A DNA stretch of 64,000 nt, from the IMG/VR virus record IMGVR_UViG_3300025137_000017, positions 1-64,000 of that record. One strand, 5' to 3'. Below are positions 51,730 through 61,300 of the stretch, piece by piece. The notes beneath the pieces were generated by a model, which was not told the DNA's origin, did no database searches, and saw only the letters and a program-made list of their open reading frames with translations. A program made the position numbers and the translations under genes. The number at the start of each line of letters is the position of its first letter. Position 1 is the stretch's first letter. Source of the stretch: a virus.

Positions 51730-52893
51730 ATGTCACAAAACCTATTTGAAAACTGGAGTGTAACTAAAGACGCTCTAACTGACGGTTTGACAGGCAACAA
51801 GAAAGTCGTAATGGAAACAGTTCTTGAGAACGCAAAAATACAACTTTCAGAATCAGCCTTATCAGGCACAACAATGGCAGGTAACATTGCAACACTAAAC
51901 AAAGTTATCCTTCCAGTAATCCGTCGTGTCATGCCAACTGTCATCGCTAACGAACTAGTTGGCGTACAACCAATGACTGGTCCAGTAGGCCAGATCCATA
52001 CACTTCGTGTACGTTATTCACAAGCAGCTGCAGGCGTAGCCGCTGGTGATGAAGCACTATCACCATTTGCAATTGCAAAAGGTTATTCAGGTAATGCTAG
52101 TACAGGAAAAGCTGATTCAACATCAGCATACGAAGCCGAAGCTGGACGTAAGATGTCCATCCAGGTACTAAAACAAACTGTTGAAGCTAAAACACGCAAA
52201 CTATCAGCACGTTGGACTTTTGAAGCAGCACAAGATGCTCAATCAATGCACGGTCTAGACGTTGAAGCTGAAATTATGCAGGCTCTAGCTCAAGAGATCA
52301 CAGCTGAAATTGATCAAGAAGTTTTAACTTCACTTGATACATTAGCTGGTACGGCTGCAGATACTTACAACCAAGCTGGTGTAAGTGGTACTCCAACATT
52401 CGTTGGTGACCAACATGCTGCCCTAGCAGTTCTAATTAATAGATCAGCTAACCTAATCGCGGCAAGAACACGTCGTGGTGCAGGTAACTGGGTTGTGGTT
52501 TCACCAACAATCCTAACAGTACTACAATCAGCGACAACTTCAGCGTTTGCAAGAACAACTGAAGGTCCTTTTGAAGCACCTACAAACACAAAATTCGTTG
52601 GAACTCTAAACGGTACAATGAAAGTATTTGTAAACCAGTATGCGGCAGATTCTGCCAACGTACTAGTAGGCTACAAAGGCGAAGGCGAAATTGATGCGGC
52701 AGCTTTCTATTGCCCATACATTCCGTTGATGTCATCTGGTACAGTACTAGATCCAGCAACATTTGAGCCAGTAGTTTCATTCATGACCCGTTATGGTTAT
52801 GTAGAGCTAACTAACCAAGCTTCATCCCTTGGTAATGCAGCTGACTACCTAAGCAAAATTGCTGTTAACAGTGGTAACCTTAGCTTCCAGTAA
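51730..52893 (+). CDS. 23: Major capsid protein gp23-like (387 aa)
   Basis: HK97-fold major head protein. Conserved T4 gp23 segments are visible: NIATLNKVILPVIRRVMPTVIANELVGVQPMTGPVGQIHTLR at about residues 58-98, then the F-x-A-AQDAQSMHGLDVEAEIMQALAQEITAEIDQEVL helix and GNWVVVSPTILTVLQS. PYIPLMSSGTVLDPATFEPVVSFMTRYGY lies near the end. At 387 residues it is shorter than T4 gp23 (521) and cyanophage relatives (about 460), suggesting that the T4 insertion domain is reduced. The ribosome site AAAGGAG is strong. A terminator follows. Confidence 0.95.
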   Translation: MSQNLFENWSVTKDALTDGLTGNKKVVMETVLENAKIQLSESALSGTTMAGNIATLNKVILPVIRRVMPTVIANELVGVQPMTGPVGQIHTLRVRYSQAAAGVAAGDEALSPFAIAKGYSGNASTGKADSTSAYEAEAGRKMSIQVLKQTVEAKTRKLSARWTFEAAQDAQSMHGLDVEAEIMQALAQEITAEIDQEVLTSLDTLAGTAADTYNQAGVSGTPTFVGDQHAALAVLINRSANLIAARTRRGAGNWVVVSPTILTVLQSATTSAFARTTEGPFEAPTNTKFVGTLNGTMKVFVNQYAADSANVLVGYKGEGEIDAAAFYCPYIPLMSSGTVLDPATFEPVVSFMTRYGYVELTNQASSLGNAADYLSKIAVNSGNLSFQ

Positions 52894-52917
52894 AATTTAT
52901 TTTACAAGGAAAACGAA

Positions 52918-52944
52918 AACAGCACCTTCGGGTGCTGTTTTTTT
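52918..52944 (+). terminator. Strong intrinsic terminator after gp23
   Basis: AACAGCACC pairs with GGTGCTGTT around a TTCG tetraloop and runs into seven further T bases. It ends the head operon; the next gene has its own late motif. Confidence 0.92.
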
Positions 52945-52958
52945 ATGACAAAAATAAA

Positions 52959-52967
52959 CTAAATACA
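52959..52967 (+). promoter_or_regulatory. T4-late-promoter-like motif (CTAAATACA)
   Basis: CTAAATACA, 29 bases before the ATG at 52996, immediately downstream of the gp23 terminator. Confidence 0.55.
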
Positions 52968-52995
52968 TATATAGAACGAATTGGAGAGTTTTGAA

Positions 52996-53661
52996 ATGGC
53001 AACCATAATCAACCCTGATAACGGAGAGTTTATCGTAAAAGGAACTATAACGTCTAGTGCCTCAGGAGCGTCTAGTTCTGAAAAAATTAGAATTACAAGT
53101 ACTGATGATATAGACCTAAATAGCATTCCAGTAGATTTTGCGTCCGCCGATGTTGCACTAAACATTGCAGGCGGTGTTTATACTGCTGGAAATCATTATA
53201 TAGATGGAACATTTGTTGCTAACGGAGATATTGTATCTTTAGGTAACGTAGGTGGAAGCCTAAGTCTTGGAGCAAATATTAGTAGTAACCTCATACCTAG
53301 TACAAACAACAGTTTTAGTATAGGTAATGCTTCAAATAATTGGGCAAAAGTATATATGAGTCATTTAATCCTAGATGATGACGAACAAACAATTACATCT
53401 GGATGGACAGATGGAAATTCCACAAGTAAGATTACTTCAGGAACATCAAGCACTCTATCTTTAGGTGCTGGAACAGTAGGCGGAGTATATGTATTTTATG
53501 TTGATTCAACAGGTGCAGGTTCTGGAACAGTAACTATAACACCAGCCACAGCTAACGGTTTCTCTACTATGACATTTAGTAATGCCGGAGATAGTCTAAC
53601 TGCTACATATAGGGCAGACGGTTGGACAATTATCAACGCTTTTAGGACTGCGATAGCTTAA
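52996..53661 (+). CDS. Fibre-type virion structural protein (221 aa)
   Basis: A Ser/Thr/Asn-rich beta protein. It contains SNLIPSTNNSFSIGNASNNWAKVYMSHLIL, a version of the fibre element 'LP-x-x-x-x-x-x-LG-x-x-x-x-x-W-x-x-x-Y' also present twice in the large fibre gene near the right edge. The C-terminal half (TLSLGAGTVGGVYVFYVDSTGAGSGTVTI) is a beta-sandwich or beta-helix. I use the ATG at 52996 because GGAGAG lies seven bases upstream; the frame opens earlier at 52981. Probably a head or tail decoration or fibre protein, first of the four-gene fibre group. Confidence 0.65.
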   Translation: MATIINPDNGEFIVKGTITSSASGASSSEKIRITSTDDIDLNSIPVDFASADVALNIAGGVYTAGNHYIDGTFVANGDIVSLGNVGGSLSLGANISSNLIPSTNNSFSIGNASNNWAKVYMSHLILDDDEQTITSGWTDGNSTSKITSGTSSTLSLGAGTVGGVYVFYVDSTGAGSGTVTITPATANGFSTMTFSNAGDSLTATYRADGWTIINAFRTAIA

Positions 53662-53668
53662 TAATATC

Positions 53669-53679
53669 GTATAAATACA
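53669..53679 (+). promoter_or_regulatory. T4-late-promoter-like motif (GTATAAATACA)
   Basis: GTATAAATACA contains the full TATAAATA consensus, 24 bases before the TTG start of the PKD-domain gene. Confidence 0.62.
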
Positions 53680-53703
53680 TTAAGGAACCAGAGGAATTAT
53701 AAA

Positions 53704-56700
53704 TTGCCAATTAATATAAATCATGCACAAAATAAACTCTCAACAGACAGTACGTTAACGGTTGATTCAACTAGTAACGTTAGTCTAAGTGGAACTTCGC
53801 AAATTAAAGATGCCGTTGATCCAACTGATGCACAAGATTTAACAACAAAGGCATACGTCGACTCACAAGTAGCAGGCGGTGGTGGCGATCTTACGTTAGG
53901 TACACCAACAGATGGAACTTTCGGTGATGGTTCATATAAAGATTTAGATTCAACTGCAACAATTACAGATGCAATTGATGATATAAATGAAACAATGGAA
54001 AACATTCGCAACAATACGTTTGTTCGTGATGTTGATTTTACTGCTGACGTTGATACAGGCGGCGCAGGTTTATTAGTAACATTAACAACCACAGTAGATG
54101 GAAATGCAAACCAATTTGTAATCGATTGGGGAGATGGATCAGGTATTGACACAGTAGTTGATACAACACCTTCACATACATATAATACAAATGTTGGAAG
54201 TCCTTTTAATGTTTCAGTAACTGCAAAAAATACAAGCGGTAGTGGATCTGGATCCAATTCAGTAGAACAAAAGAATTCTTTTATTACAATTTTTACAGCA
54301 ACACCGGTTCTTAATTTAGCGGCCTATTCAGCTAGTGCAGGAGGTAGTCCTATAACACAATGGGACGACGGCGACACAGTATATTTTGAGAATACAACAA
54401 CTAATACATCAGGAGCATCACTACAATATACATATAATTGGGGAGATGGAACAAGTATTGATACAGTAAATGCAGACTCTGATCCAGGTGGAGTAGGAGG
54501 CGGACGCCTTGCTCACACGTTTGCAACAGCAGGATCAGAAACAGAAGTTACTAGATTAGTTACCTTAACTCTTGTATCACATTCAACAGCAACACCATCA
54601 GAAATTCCAATTGTTGAAACTGATAGTTTTAAAATATATGATGAACATACTCCTAGTTTGACAATATCTGCCACTACAGGAATTAATGAATTAGCATCTA
54701 GTGGTCTAGATGTAACAGTAACAAACACGACAGAAACAACAATAGGTAGTTATTCTACATATGGTATTCAATATTTATGGACATGGGGTGACGGCACAAC
54801 AGATTCTGTAAACACAGGATCTGGATTTTTTGGTGATACTGGAAATACTTTAGATCATACATATGTACTAAGCTCCAGTGACCAAGCAAATGGCGTTGCT
54901 CAAGATTACACAGGTAATCTACAAGTTATAAGTAATCATTCAAACAGTCCTTTCTCAAGTACTAACTTTACTGTTCACTTGGAACCAGATGTTAGAGCAA
55001 ACATTGCCGGTACAGCCGTATCAATAAGTGATAGAAATGGTGATAACCAATTTGATTTATATGATGGTGTTGATTATAACGGTGTGAATCGTGCTTTATT
55101 CCGTGCTACAAATACATCACAAAACGGAGATGCATATGTATACGATTGGGGTGACTCAAGTGCAGATGAAAATGTTACTGAAGATGGATCATCACCAGGA
55201 ACAATATTTGCCACAATAGATCATGACTATAGTGGTGAATCAACTGGTAATAAAACATTTAACTTTACAGCAAATGGTACACCTGATATCACAGCACAAA
55301 CAGATTCAGAATCATTAACAGTACAACTTAATAGTGTTCCGGTAGCACCAGATGGATTAAGTACGAAGAGCCTAACACTACAGGATAGTTACCAAGGAAT
55401 TTCACCAGCGTTAGCATATGGGTATACAGACAATAGTGCAACTAGTCCTCTATCAGTAGGAGAAAGTTTAACCTCAACAACAGCGAGACGTTATGCAACA
55501 GGAACAATTGATACCAATGTTGTTACCAATGTATATGATGCAACAACTGGTATAGTAAGTGCTAAGATTAACGGAGTAGATGTAGGTAATAGAACACTTT
55601 CAACAACTCTAAATGAAAATGGAACATATACTAAACTAATACTATCCAATAATGGAGATGCAAATACTACAATTAGTAGCACAACGTATCCAACTGGATT
55701 TTATCAAACATTCAATGCAAAGATAACACAAGCAATTGCAGATTATCCTGTAGGATTAAGTGATGAGAGAATTGAACACACAACAACTGGTAACACCAAT
55801 TATGTTTCTGTTCTTAAAGATGATGTAACAACAACACCTACAGTAGATTTATCAAACGCAACACTTGTAGAAGATGTTGCTGGCACTTTGAGACAAATAA
55901 GTGGCATTAGTTATTATAATACTGGTTCTCCTAGTTTAACATTATCAGGTGTAGAACTTTATAATTGGATTGGCCAGTCATTTAGAGATGAAACAAATAT
56001 ATTTGAGATCCGTAATGGTACAAACTATGAAAGCACAAGCGGAGCAACTATTAGTACACAGTATAAAACTTATGCAGACCTACAGGGTGGTATAAACTAT
56101 ATTACTGGCGGAGCACCACATGCCAATACAGGTAAAGATGTTTCAAACAGTTATGAAATTGGAGCTCAAACAATTAGTTTAACTACAAGTACTACATATG
56201 GGGTTGAAACAATTAAGTTTAGAGCGTATAATGTAAATGGTACTGGAAGTTTTTCCGAATTCACAAATAAGAAGATACAGTATCACAAGTCAAGTCCTTT
56301 TGGAATTGTTGAAGATGATATAGACGTTAATAGTAGCCTGGGTAACGGAGACTTTACTGATAATGGATTGCGTATAGCAGACTTCTTAAGTGAGACAACT
56401 GATAATCCAGCAATTAATGGATCAACTAATTATTACACAAACAACTTATTTACAGGTGCCGAGACAGTACAAGGAACAAAAGAAGCTACAATTAGATTTG
56501 GAGTATTAAAAAACTACATAGAAGATTTAAGCACTGATTATTTGCCAGCAGGTCCTGATAGAAGTGGTGATAATGGAAGACAGTATTTTACTTTTGCTTT
56601 CCGTAGAAAAGTTGTTGCTAACTTTGATATTTCTATTAATTCATCAACTGGTATTGCGGGCGTTTGGATTGCGGCACCGGGTACTGGCATAGATAGTTCA

Positions 56701-56970
56701 TCAGGATTAAATGGATGGCTAGATGCAACTGCACAATATTTAGGTGTTGGTGTGCCGGGTAGTAACACAGGAGCAGGCGGTAATGGTGGAAATGGGTGTG
56801 CTTTAACTGGTGGAGATGTTATTTCTACAGGAGTAAGCATAAACAATAGTTTTACACTTACATTAGGAAGTGAGAATATGAGTAATGCAACAGGAAATGT
56901 TGTGTTAGTTAGAATTGCATTAGATGGTAATGAAAGTATCTCAAGTCTAAGTATTGAGGAGGCGGCCTAA
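53704..56970 (+). CDS. PKD-domain fibre/adhesin structural protein (1088 aa)
   Basis: The N-terminal 60 residues have the fibre-attachment element DPTDAQDLTTKAYVDSQ. Four PKD/Ig-like modules follow, each with a W-G-D motif, at about residues 141, 244, 360 and 480 (DWGDGSG, NWGDGTS, TWGDGTT, DWGDSSA), each ended by an H-x-Y/F strand (SHTYN, AHTFA, DHTYV, DHDYS). The C-terminal 120 residues (QYFTFAFRRKVVANFDISIN, WIAAPGTGIDSSSGLNGWLDAT, Gly-rich GAGGNGGNG) match a domain conserved in marine T4-like fibres and may bind the host. The start is TTG at 53704, after AGAGGAA. Probably a surface-exposed adhesin. Confidence 0.75.
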   Translation: MPININHAQNKLSTDSTLTVDSTSNVSLSGTSQIKDAVDPTDAQDLTTKAYVDSQVAGGGGDLTLGTPTDGTFGDGSYKDLDSTATITDAIDDINETMENIRNNTFVRDVDFTADVDTGGAGLLVTLTTTVDGNANQFVIDWGDGSGIDTVVDTTPSHTYNTNVGSPFNVSVTAKNTSGSGSGSNSVEQKNSFITIFTATPVLNLAAYSASAGGSPITQWDDGDTVYFENTTTNTSGASLQYTYNWGDGTSIDTVNADSDPGGVGGGRLAHTFATAGSETEVTRLVTLTLVSHSTATPSEIPIVETDSFKIYDEHTPSLTISATTGINELASSGLDVTVTNTTETTIGSYSTYGIQYLWTWGDGTTDSVNTGSGFFGDTGNTLDHTYVLSSSDQANGVAQDYTGNLQVISNHSNSPFSSTNFTVHLEPDVRANIAGTAVSISDRNGDNQFDLYDGVDYNGVNRALFRATNTSQNGDAYVYDWGDSSADENVTEDGSSPGTIFATIDHDYSGESTGNKTFNFTANGTPDITAQTDSESLTVQLNSVPVAPDGLSTKSLTLQDSYQGISPALAYGYTDNSATSPLSVGESLTSTTARRYATGTIDTNVVTNVYDATTGIVSAKINGVDVGNRTLSTTLNENGTYTKLILSNNGDANTTISSTTYPTGFYQTFNAKITQAIADYPVGLSDERIEHTTTGNTNYVSVLKDDVTTTPTVDLSNATLVEDVAGTLRQISGISYYNTGSPSLTLSGVELYNWIGQSFRDETNIFEIRNGTNYESTSGATISTQYKTYADLQGGINYITGGAPHANTGKDVSNSYEIGAQTISLTTSTTYGVETIKFRAYNVNGTGSFSEFTNKKIQYHKSSPFGIVEDDIDVNSSLGNGDFTDNGLRIADFLSETTDNPAINGSTNYYTNNLFTGAETVQGTKEATIRFGVLKNYIEDLSTDYLPAGPDRSGDNGRQYFTFAFRRKVVANFDISINSSTGIAGVWIAAPGTGIDSSSGLNGWLDATAQYLGVGVPGSNTGAGGNGGNGCALTGGDVISTGVSINNSFTLTLGSENMSNATGNVVLVRIALDGNESISSLSIEEAA

Positions 56971-58235
56971 TGGCAATTTCAGACGGCCAAAAACTTGACT
57001 TTGTATGGAAAAAATTAGGTTATGGTGCAGCCAAAACTGATTTAAACAGTAATAAACTAGCGGCCAACGAAGCCATTGTTAGTCCGCTATTACTCAGAGG
57101 AGATAAGATCCTAACAGATGCTGGCAGTATTCCAGCAGTTATTCCAGGATCAAGTACTAGTGCAGTTACAGTTTATTCTACTCCGGTTGAGTGTACAAAT
57201 GATGTAACAGCGTCAGCAAATAGAACATGGAAAACAGACCTAACAGATTGGATTACCCCAGAATTTGGTTCAACATATCTAGTTAAAGTATACATCCATA
57301 CGGCAGGAGATGCGGCCGGAGCCTCCGGTATTAGCAGACAGGTGTTTGTTACTGGTAGTGGTAATAATGACGAATGGTTCTTTGATTACCAAGCGGGTGT
57401 GTTAAACTTTATCGGTGATAATTTACCTAATGGAAAAACTTTTACTGGAAATAGCGTTTATATTTCAGGTGCTAGATATGTAGGAACATTTGGATTAAGT
57501 GCTTCTGCAAGTCAAGGTTTAACAATAGCAGAAGTAAATGACAGTCCAAACGTTAATGTTGGAAATGCTTCTCAAATTAGATTTAATACTACAAACGGTT
57601 TTGAATTAACGGACGAAGGATCAGGATCTGTACTAGTTGAATATACAGCAGGTGCAACTAGCCTTACTGATTTAAGTATCACAGACGGAACAGCAGGACA
57701 AGTACTTAGTACTGATGGTAATGAAAACTACTCATTCCAAGATTCTATTTTAACTGGAACTGTTCCAACAGGAGAGGTTTTTAATCCAGCCTCCAATCAA
57801 ACTGCATTTACACTTGCAACAACTCCTGCAAACGAAGAAGCTATTGATGTATATGTTGATGGTGTTATACAAGTACCTGGAGCAAGTGAAAACTTTTCAG
57901 TTTCAACTAATACATTAACATTCACTTCAGCAGTACAGTCAGGCAGTGAAGTATTTGTTAAACACAGAACACCACATGCAACTGTGGCGGCTGTCAACGC
58001 AAATTCAATTACAAACAATAATCTAAACTTAACTTATACAAGTCATGAATTTACTGGAGACGGCACAACAACTGACTATACAATACAAGCAGAACATTCA
58101 GTACATAGTGTCCTTGTTTTTGTTGCTGGACTTTTGGTATCAACTTCCACTTACACAATTTCAGGAAGTACATTAACATTTACTACTGCTCCAACTGTTG
58201 GACAGGACATATTCTTTAGGTATATGCCAGTATAA
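56970..58235 (+). CDS. Tail-fibre/structural protein with tandem fibre modules (421 aa)
   Basis: The N-terminal domain (MAISDGQKLDFVWKKLGYGAAKTDL through FDYQAGVLNFIGDNLPNGKTF) is one I associate with marine T4-like virion proteins. After it come two tandem copies of a beta module: residues about 275-335 (ASNQTAFTLATTPANEEAIDVYVDGV, then LTFTSAVQSGSEVFVKHRTP) and 355-421 (FTGDGTTTDYTIQAEHSVHSVLVFVAG, then LTFTTAPTVGQDIFFRYMPV). The same module occurs once more in the following fibre gene near nt 62510-62690. The start shares bases with the preceding stop (TAATG). It is likely a joint or fibre subunit. Confidence 0.7.
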   Translation: MAISDGQKLDFVWKKLGYGAAKTDLNSNKLAANEAIVSPLLLRGDKILTDAGSIPAVIPGSSTSAVTVYSTPVECTNDVTASANRTWKTDLTDWITPEFGSTYLVKVYIHTAGDAAGASGISRQVFVTGSGNNDEWFFDYQAGVLNFIGDNLPNGKTFTGNSVYISGARYVGTFGLSASASQGLTIAEVNDSPNVNVGNASQIRFNTTNGFELTDEGSGSVLVEYTAGATSLTDLSITDGTAGQVLSTDGNENYSFQDSILTGTVPTGEVFNPASNQTAFTLATTPANEEAIDVYVDGVIQVPGASENFSVSTNTLTFTSAVQSGSEVFVKHRTPHATVAAVNANSITNNNLNLTYTSHEFTGDGTTTDYTIQAEHSVHSVLVFVAGLLVSTSTYTISGSTLTFTTAPTVGQDIFFRYMPV

Positions 58236-58304
58236 AGTTACCCTAACAGTTATGTAGATCTCTATCTCATTTAAAAACAGACTACTTAACTCCTTTCACA
58301 ATTA

Positions 58305-58313
58305 TATAAATAT
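58305..58313 (+). promoter_or_regulatory. T4 late promoter, exact TATAAATA
   Basis: TATAAATAT matches the T4 late consensus exactly. It is in the 160-base gap before the long fibre gene, about 83 bases before its ATG. Confidence 0.7.
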
Positions 58314-58320
58314 TACTAGG

Positions 58321-58367
58321 AATAGCTCTAGCCAGCTATTACCTCGCCTTTGTCCTGAGGACAAAGG
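58321..58367 (+). promoter_or_regulatory. Paired leader hairpins before the long fibre gene
   Basis: AATAGCT 58321-58327 pairs perfectly with AGCTATT 58334-58340. Then CCTTTGTCC 58347-58355 pairs perfectly with GGACAAAGG 58359-58367 around TGA. Both fall between the late promoter and the ATG at 58396. There is no T tract, so they look like leader structures and not a terminator. Confidence 0.6.
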
Positions 58368-58395
58368 ATCATTATAATGAATGGGGAATTTAAAC

Positions 58396-61300
58396 ATGGC
58401 TTTTAGACAAATTAAAACTCCCGCTCTCGCGAATCTGGCAGTAACAAATGTCAAGTTAGATGTAACGTCGATAACCGGTCAAACGGCGTTGAGTACAATA
58501 TCTAGCAAGGCAAACGATGTTATTATGATTTTCGATAGTGCGAATTCTGCCTTAAAGAAGATATCTATTACAGACTTGATTACAACAAGTTTGACAACAA
58601 CAGATCTTCCAGAAGGTTCTAACAAGTACTTTACAACAGGCAGAGTAGATACACAAATCGATGCATACCTTACAGGTGGCACAGGTGTTGGTGTATCTTC
58701 AGGCGAAATTAGTATTGGACAAGCAGTAGCAACAAGTGATTCAGTTGAATTTGCTGGTATTACAGGACCTTTAACAGGTAATGTAACTGGTAATATTGAC
58801 GGTATCGTTGGTGGTAACACACCGGCTGCTGGTACATTTACAACAATTAACACATCAAGTAATGTGGTAGTTGGCGGAAACTTGACAGTTTCAGGAACAA
58901 CAACAACTGTTAGCTCAAATGAAGTTAACATTGGTGATGCTATCCTACTACTGAATAGTGACGAAACAGGGTCAGCGTCAGAGAACGCTGGTATCGAAAT
59001 TGAGCGTGGAACAGATGTAAATAAGACTTTAATCTGGAACGAAACTACTGACAAATGGACAGTTGGTGCAGAAACTTTTGTAGCAGGTGCATTTGAAGGA
59101 GACCTTACAGGTGATGTAACAGGTGACGTAACTGGTGATTTAACTGGTGACGTAACAGGTAATATTACTTCAGCAGGTGCTTCAGTATTCAGTGGTACAA
59201 TCAACCTAAACGGTGCGGTTGTTTCTAATGCGGCATTTGATCTTACTGGTGATATCACTGGTAACATTGCTTCTGCAGGATCAAGTTCATTTGCAACTGT
59301 TGATATCAATGGCGGTGCTATTGACGGAACTACAATTGGATCCACCACACCTTCAACTGGTGCTTTCACTACAATAACTTCAACTCTTGGTTATACTGGT
59401 GCAGTAACTGGTGACTTAACTGGTGACATCTACTCAAATGATGGCGCAGTCAAGGTTCTTGACAACGGTACAGACGGTACTGATGCTACAGCGATTATGG
59501 ATGTTACAGGTGACCTAACAGGTAATGCCTCAACAGCCACAACATTGGCAACTGCAAGAAACTTTAGTGCTACAGGTGACATAACAGCCGCCGCAGTATC
59601 ATTTAACGGTTCTAGTAACGTTGCTCTATCAACTGCATTGGCAGCTTCTGGCGTAACAGCTGGTACTTATGGTAGTTCTTCAGAAATTCCTGTACTTACA
59701 GTGGATGCTAAAGGACGTATTACAGCGGCTACAGTAGCAGCTTCAGGTGCAACATTAACAATTGGTGATGGTGCGTCAACTGATGATGTTATCGTTGGTA
59801 CAGATACACTAGCTTTTGTTGGTAGTACAGGCGTAACTTCAGCAGTTACTAACAATACAGTAACACTAAGTATTGGACAAGATGTTGGTACTTCTTCAGA
59901 CGTAGAGTTTGGTGGAATTACTGGTTCATCTCTTACAGATGGTGTTGCTACACTTAATGGTAGTGGTGCTTTAGCTGGAGTAACAACATTTACTTCAACT
60001 GGTAACGTTAACATCAATAATACTTTTACTATAAACGCAACAACAGGTATGGCTTCCGGTAATTTAACTGGTGACGTAACTGGTAATGCAGATACGGCGA
60101 CTTCACTTGAAACAGCTCGTGCATTAAGTTTAACAGGTGACGCTACGGCTTCCCTAGCAGGCTTTGATGGTTCAGCTGATGTTTCTGCAACATTAACTCT
60201 TGCGGCTACAGGTGTGGCAGCAGGTTCAACTGGTAGTGCAACACAAATTCCAGTAGTTACTGTTGATTCAAAAGGTCGTGTAACAGGAATGAGTACAGCA
60301 TCTCCGGCAGTCAGTATTGACTATGCAGGTGATACAGGTACTGATGCCCTTATTACAAATACTGAAACACTAACATTTAGTGGTGGTACAGGTCTTACTT
60401 CAGCCGTAACGGCGAACCAAGTAGAATTTCTATTGGCAGATACAGCCGTTACAGCGGCAACTTACGGTACTTCAAGTGCAGTAGGAACATTTGCCGTTGA
60501 TGCTCAGGGTCGTATTACAGGTGCAAGTGAAACTGATATTGCTATTAGTACATCGATTGCTGGTGACTCTGGAACTGAGAGTATTGCTCTTGGAACAGAT
60601 ACCCTAACAATTGCTGGTGGAACAGGACTAACATCTACAGCGGCTAGTGACACAGTTACTATTGCTCTAGATAATACAGCCGTAACTCCAGGTACAGTTG
60701 GTAGTGCAACAGAGATTCCAGTTATTACAATTGACCAACAAGGTCGTATTACTGGTACAACTGTAGCGACAACAAGCACTTCACAGACAATTGCTGGTGA
60801 CTCAGGAACTGACCAAGTTGTTAGTTTCACAGACACACTAACATTTGAAGGTGGAACAGGTGTAACAACAACTGTAACAGATAACAAGGCAAGTTTTGCT
60901 ATTGGACAGGCTGTTGCAACTTCAGACAACGTAACATTTAACAATGTAAACGTTTCTGGTACACTAACATCAGATGACTTAACATCAACTGATATTACAG
61001 TGGCTGGTAACGCAACAGTTAGTGGAAACCTAACAGTTAACGGTACAACAACTTCTGTAAATTCAACAACAGTACAGATTGACGATCCAATCTTTACACT
61101 AGGTGATAGTGGAATTTCCGCAGACGACAACAAAGACCGCGGTATTGAATTCCATTGGCATAATGGTACAGCAGCGAAAACTGGATTCTTCGGATATGAT
61201 GATTCAGCTTCTAAGTTTGTATTCTACAATGACGCAACTAACACTGGCGAAACTTTTGCTGGTACGGCTGCTGATGCAGAATTTGGTGACTTAGTTGTAA

